From Amaranthus tricolor (Eukaryota > Streptophyta > Magnoliopsida > Caryophyllales > Amaranthaceae), in contig NC_080057.1 of NCBI RefSeq assembly GCF_026212465.1, forward strand, positions 19,438,462-19,502,461: a DNA stretch of 64,000 bases, read 5' to 3'. Both the position numbers and the translations under genes were made by a program. Of this stretch, positions 62,790 to 64,000 are shown piece by piece; the first letter of the stretch is position 1; each line of letters begins with the position of its first letter. A model generated the notes under the pieces. The model was not told the origin of the DNA. It did not search any database and was given only the letters and a program-made list of their open reading frames with translations.

Positions 62790-64000
62790 TGCTCATACCC
62801 CCCTTACGGTGGTCCCGTCGAACCTCACCTAGGGGACTAATAAATCAACCGGACATAATCCAGTTGAGTCACGCCAGCTAATCATAATCTAATACTTTAT
62901 CAGATGGGAATAATTTCCACTTTCGACTATTAATGAGTGCCCTGGGATAGCAGCGCGCCAAAACCCACTGAGCCACTCAATAGAATATGAAATTCACCTA
63001 TAAAGGAGTCATTCTAACTCCAATTAAGGCATAATCTAATTCTTAAATAAATAGGGGGCGGTGGTCCCCGCCTCCTACTAACACTTTCATTCTCTATAAC
63101 TATTCTAAGCGCAAGGATTTCATAGTCGACAGCGTTTCGTATAAGGCGTACTCACTAGTATCTCATAGTTTTGATGCAGTGCATATTATTACAATAAACA
63201 ATAATGTCTTAAATAAAATTGCATATAAGGGTTCGTTACTGCGTGTACGTACTTGTAAGCGTCACTGCACGATCAAAAGTCACAAAATCACCCGACTAAG
63301 GCTCTACTTTCCTCTTACAAAATGGGCACCTATATAAGTTATGAGTAGAACTAATAAGTTCCCTTAACTACTTTGCCATACCAAACTAAATACCAAAGTA
63401 ACCGCTATCACCCATTCAACATGAGTTTCCGATTACCCTAGCACGCACAAAACTCATTCAATACAAGTCAAAATCATTAACTCAACACAACATAAGTCCT
63501 TCCATCAATTTAAAGTAGAAGTACGTGTGAATCGTTTCTTTACATTAACTAATTTTGAGCATATCGGCTCGCGTTACCCAAAACTAACTAATCACAACTA
63601 AATCTTACAATTTTAATATAATATTAATATAACGATAAGGCAAATCTTAGAGTTATCGTATCGGGATATCATTTGTTACATTCTCCAAAGCTATTAAGAA
63701 CTATAATCAAAACAACACGACAAATAACTTTATCAACCATCGACGATAAGTTGACATTATGCTCTTGGCTTACCAATATCATGTATCTATAACTTCAATA
63801 ACAACCTAAAAAGGGTATTTGTAATTTACAACAATCAAACCACAACAATTAGTAACTATTATTCCCAATTTAATCAATCAAAATCACTTTCATAGTCAAC
63901 TAACATCATCACCATTACTAATTATTCACAATAATAACCAATCGACCAAATCTTAAAACAACTTTTAAAGTTATTTAATCGATCATCACCAAAATATAGT

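Larger units (their letters stand above)
61349..64000. mobile_element. LTR-retrotransposon-like DNA, incomplete at the window end
   Basis: It begins with a 74-bp inverted structure, TGTAACACCCTAGAATTTCC...GGAAATTCGGGTGTTACA (61349-61422). I associate this with the terminus of Gypsy-class LTRs in plants. No coding frame is visible. The region also contains a CAATGCAATGCAATGCAA run (61868-61885), a ~20-bp minisatellite (62384-62550) and a direct repeat of ATCGGCCATCCGGCGCCCA (62590 and 62761). The other end and any target duplication lie outside the window, so family and orientation remain open. Confidence 0.45.

Overview
This window is plant nuclear DNA. It is strongly AT-rich and gene-poor, its genes have GT-AG introns, and it is packed with MITEs, solo LTRs and decayed retrotransposons. 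The proteins (DREB1/CBF, PRA1.F, FLX-like, ubiquitin-RUB and a pollen-type pectin methylesterase) are those of a dicot. The abundant short elements with GAGACGGTCTCAC ends recall Caryophyllales genomes (beet, spinach and relatives). That last point is a recollection, not something proved here.

Region 1 (1-18117) is the most striking part. It is a very large inverted repeat: bases 1-6622 reappear as their reverse complement at 11496-18117, and every coordinate pair sums to 18118, so there is no net indel. Each arm carries a two-exon gene for a small secreted cysteine-rich peptide, whose intron holds a 5S-rRNA-containing (Cassandra-type) solo LTR. The central spacer holds a single-exon DREB1/CBF transcription factor. 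Arm identity breaks off inside two oppositely oriented Cassandra-type LTRs at the spacer edges, which suggests how the palindrome arose or was homogenised. The left arm may continue beyond the window.

Region 2 (18118-22560) is an older, diverged, direct-orientation copy of part of the right arm. It keeps an intact exon 2 of the peptide gene but no exon 1, and it was later hit by Stowaway and Helitron-like insertions and a further internal duplication. Region 3 (22659-26580) has a PRA1.F-type gene and MITE-rich flank. Region 4 (26580-41160) has about 9 kb with no recognisable gene, a compact non-autonomous LTR retrotransposon (35685-37836), and a four-coding-exon FLX-like coiled-coil gene (38524-40470) with a 5' UTR intron.

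Region 5 (41160-49550) is repeats only. They include arrays of short imperfect palindromes, several terminal-inverted-repeat elements and a hAT-type element nested in a MITE. Region 6 (49557-56023) has a ubiquitin-RUB fusion gene and a five-exon pectin methylesterase with all catalytic residues. Region 7 (56591-64000) is repeats: a 974-bp hAT-like element with a perfect 8-bp target duplication, a tandemly duplicated Copia fragment plus LTR, and LTR-retrotransposon-like DNA running off the right end.

The genes do not form a pathway. The interesting organisation is structural: the palindrome with peptide genes in its arms and a stress regulator in its centre, and the dispersed short-palindrome arrays.
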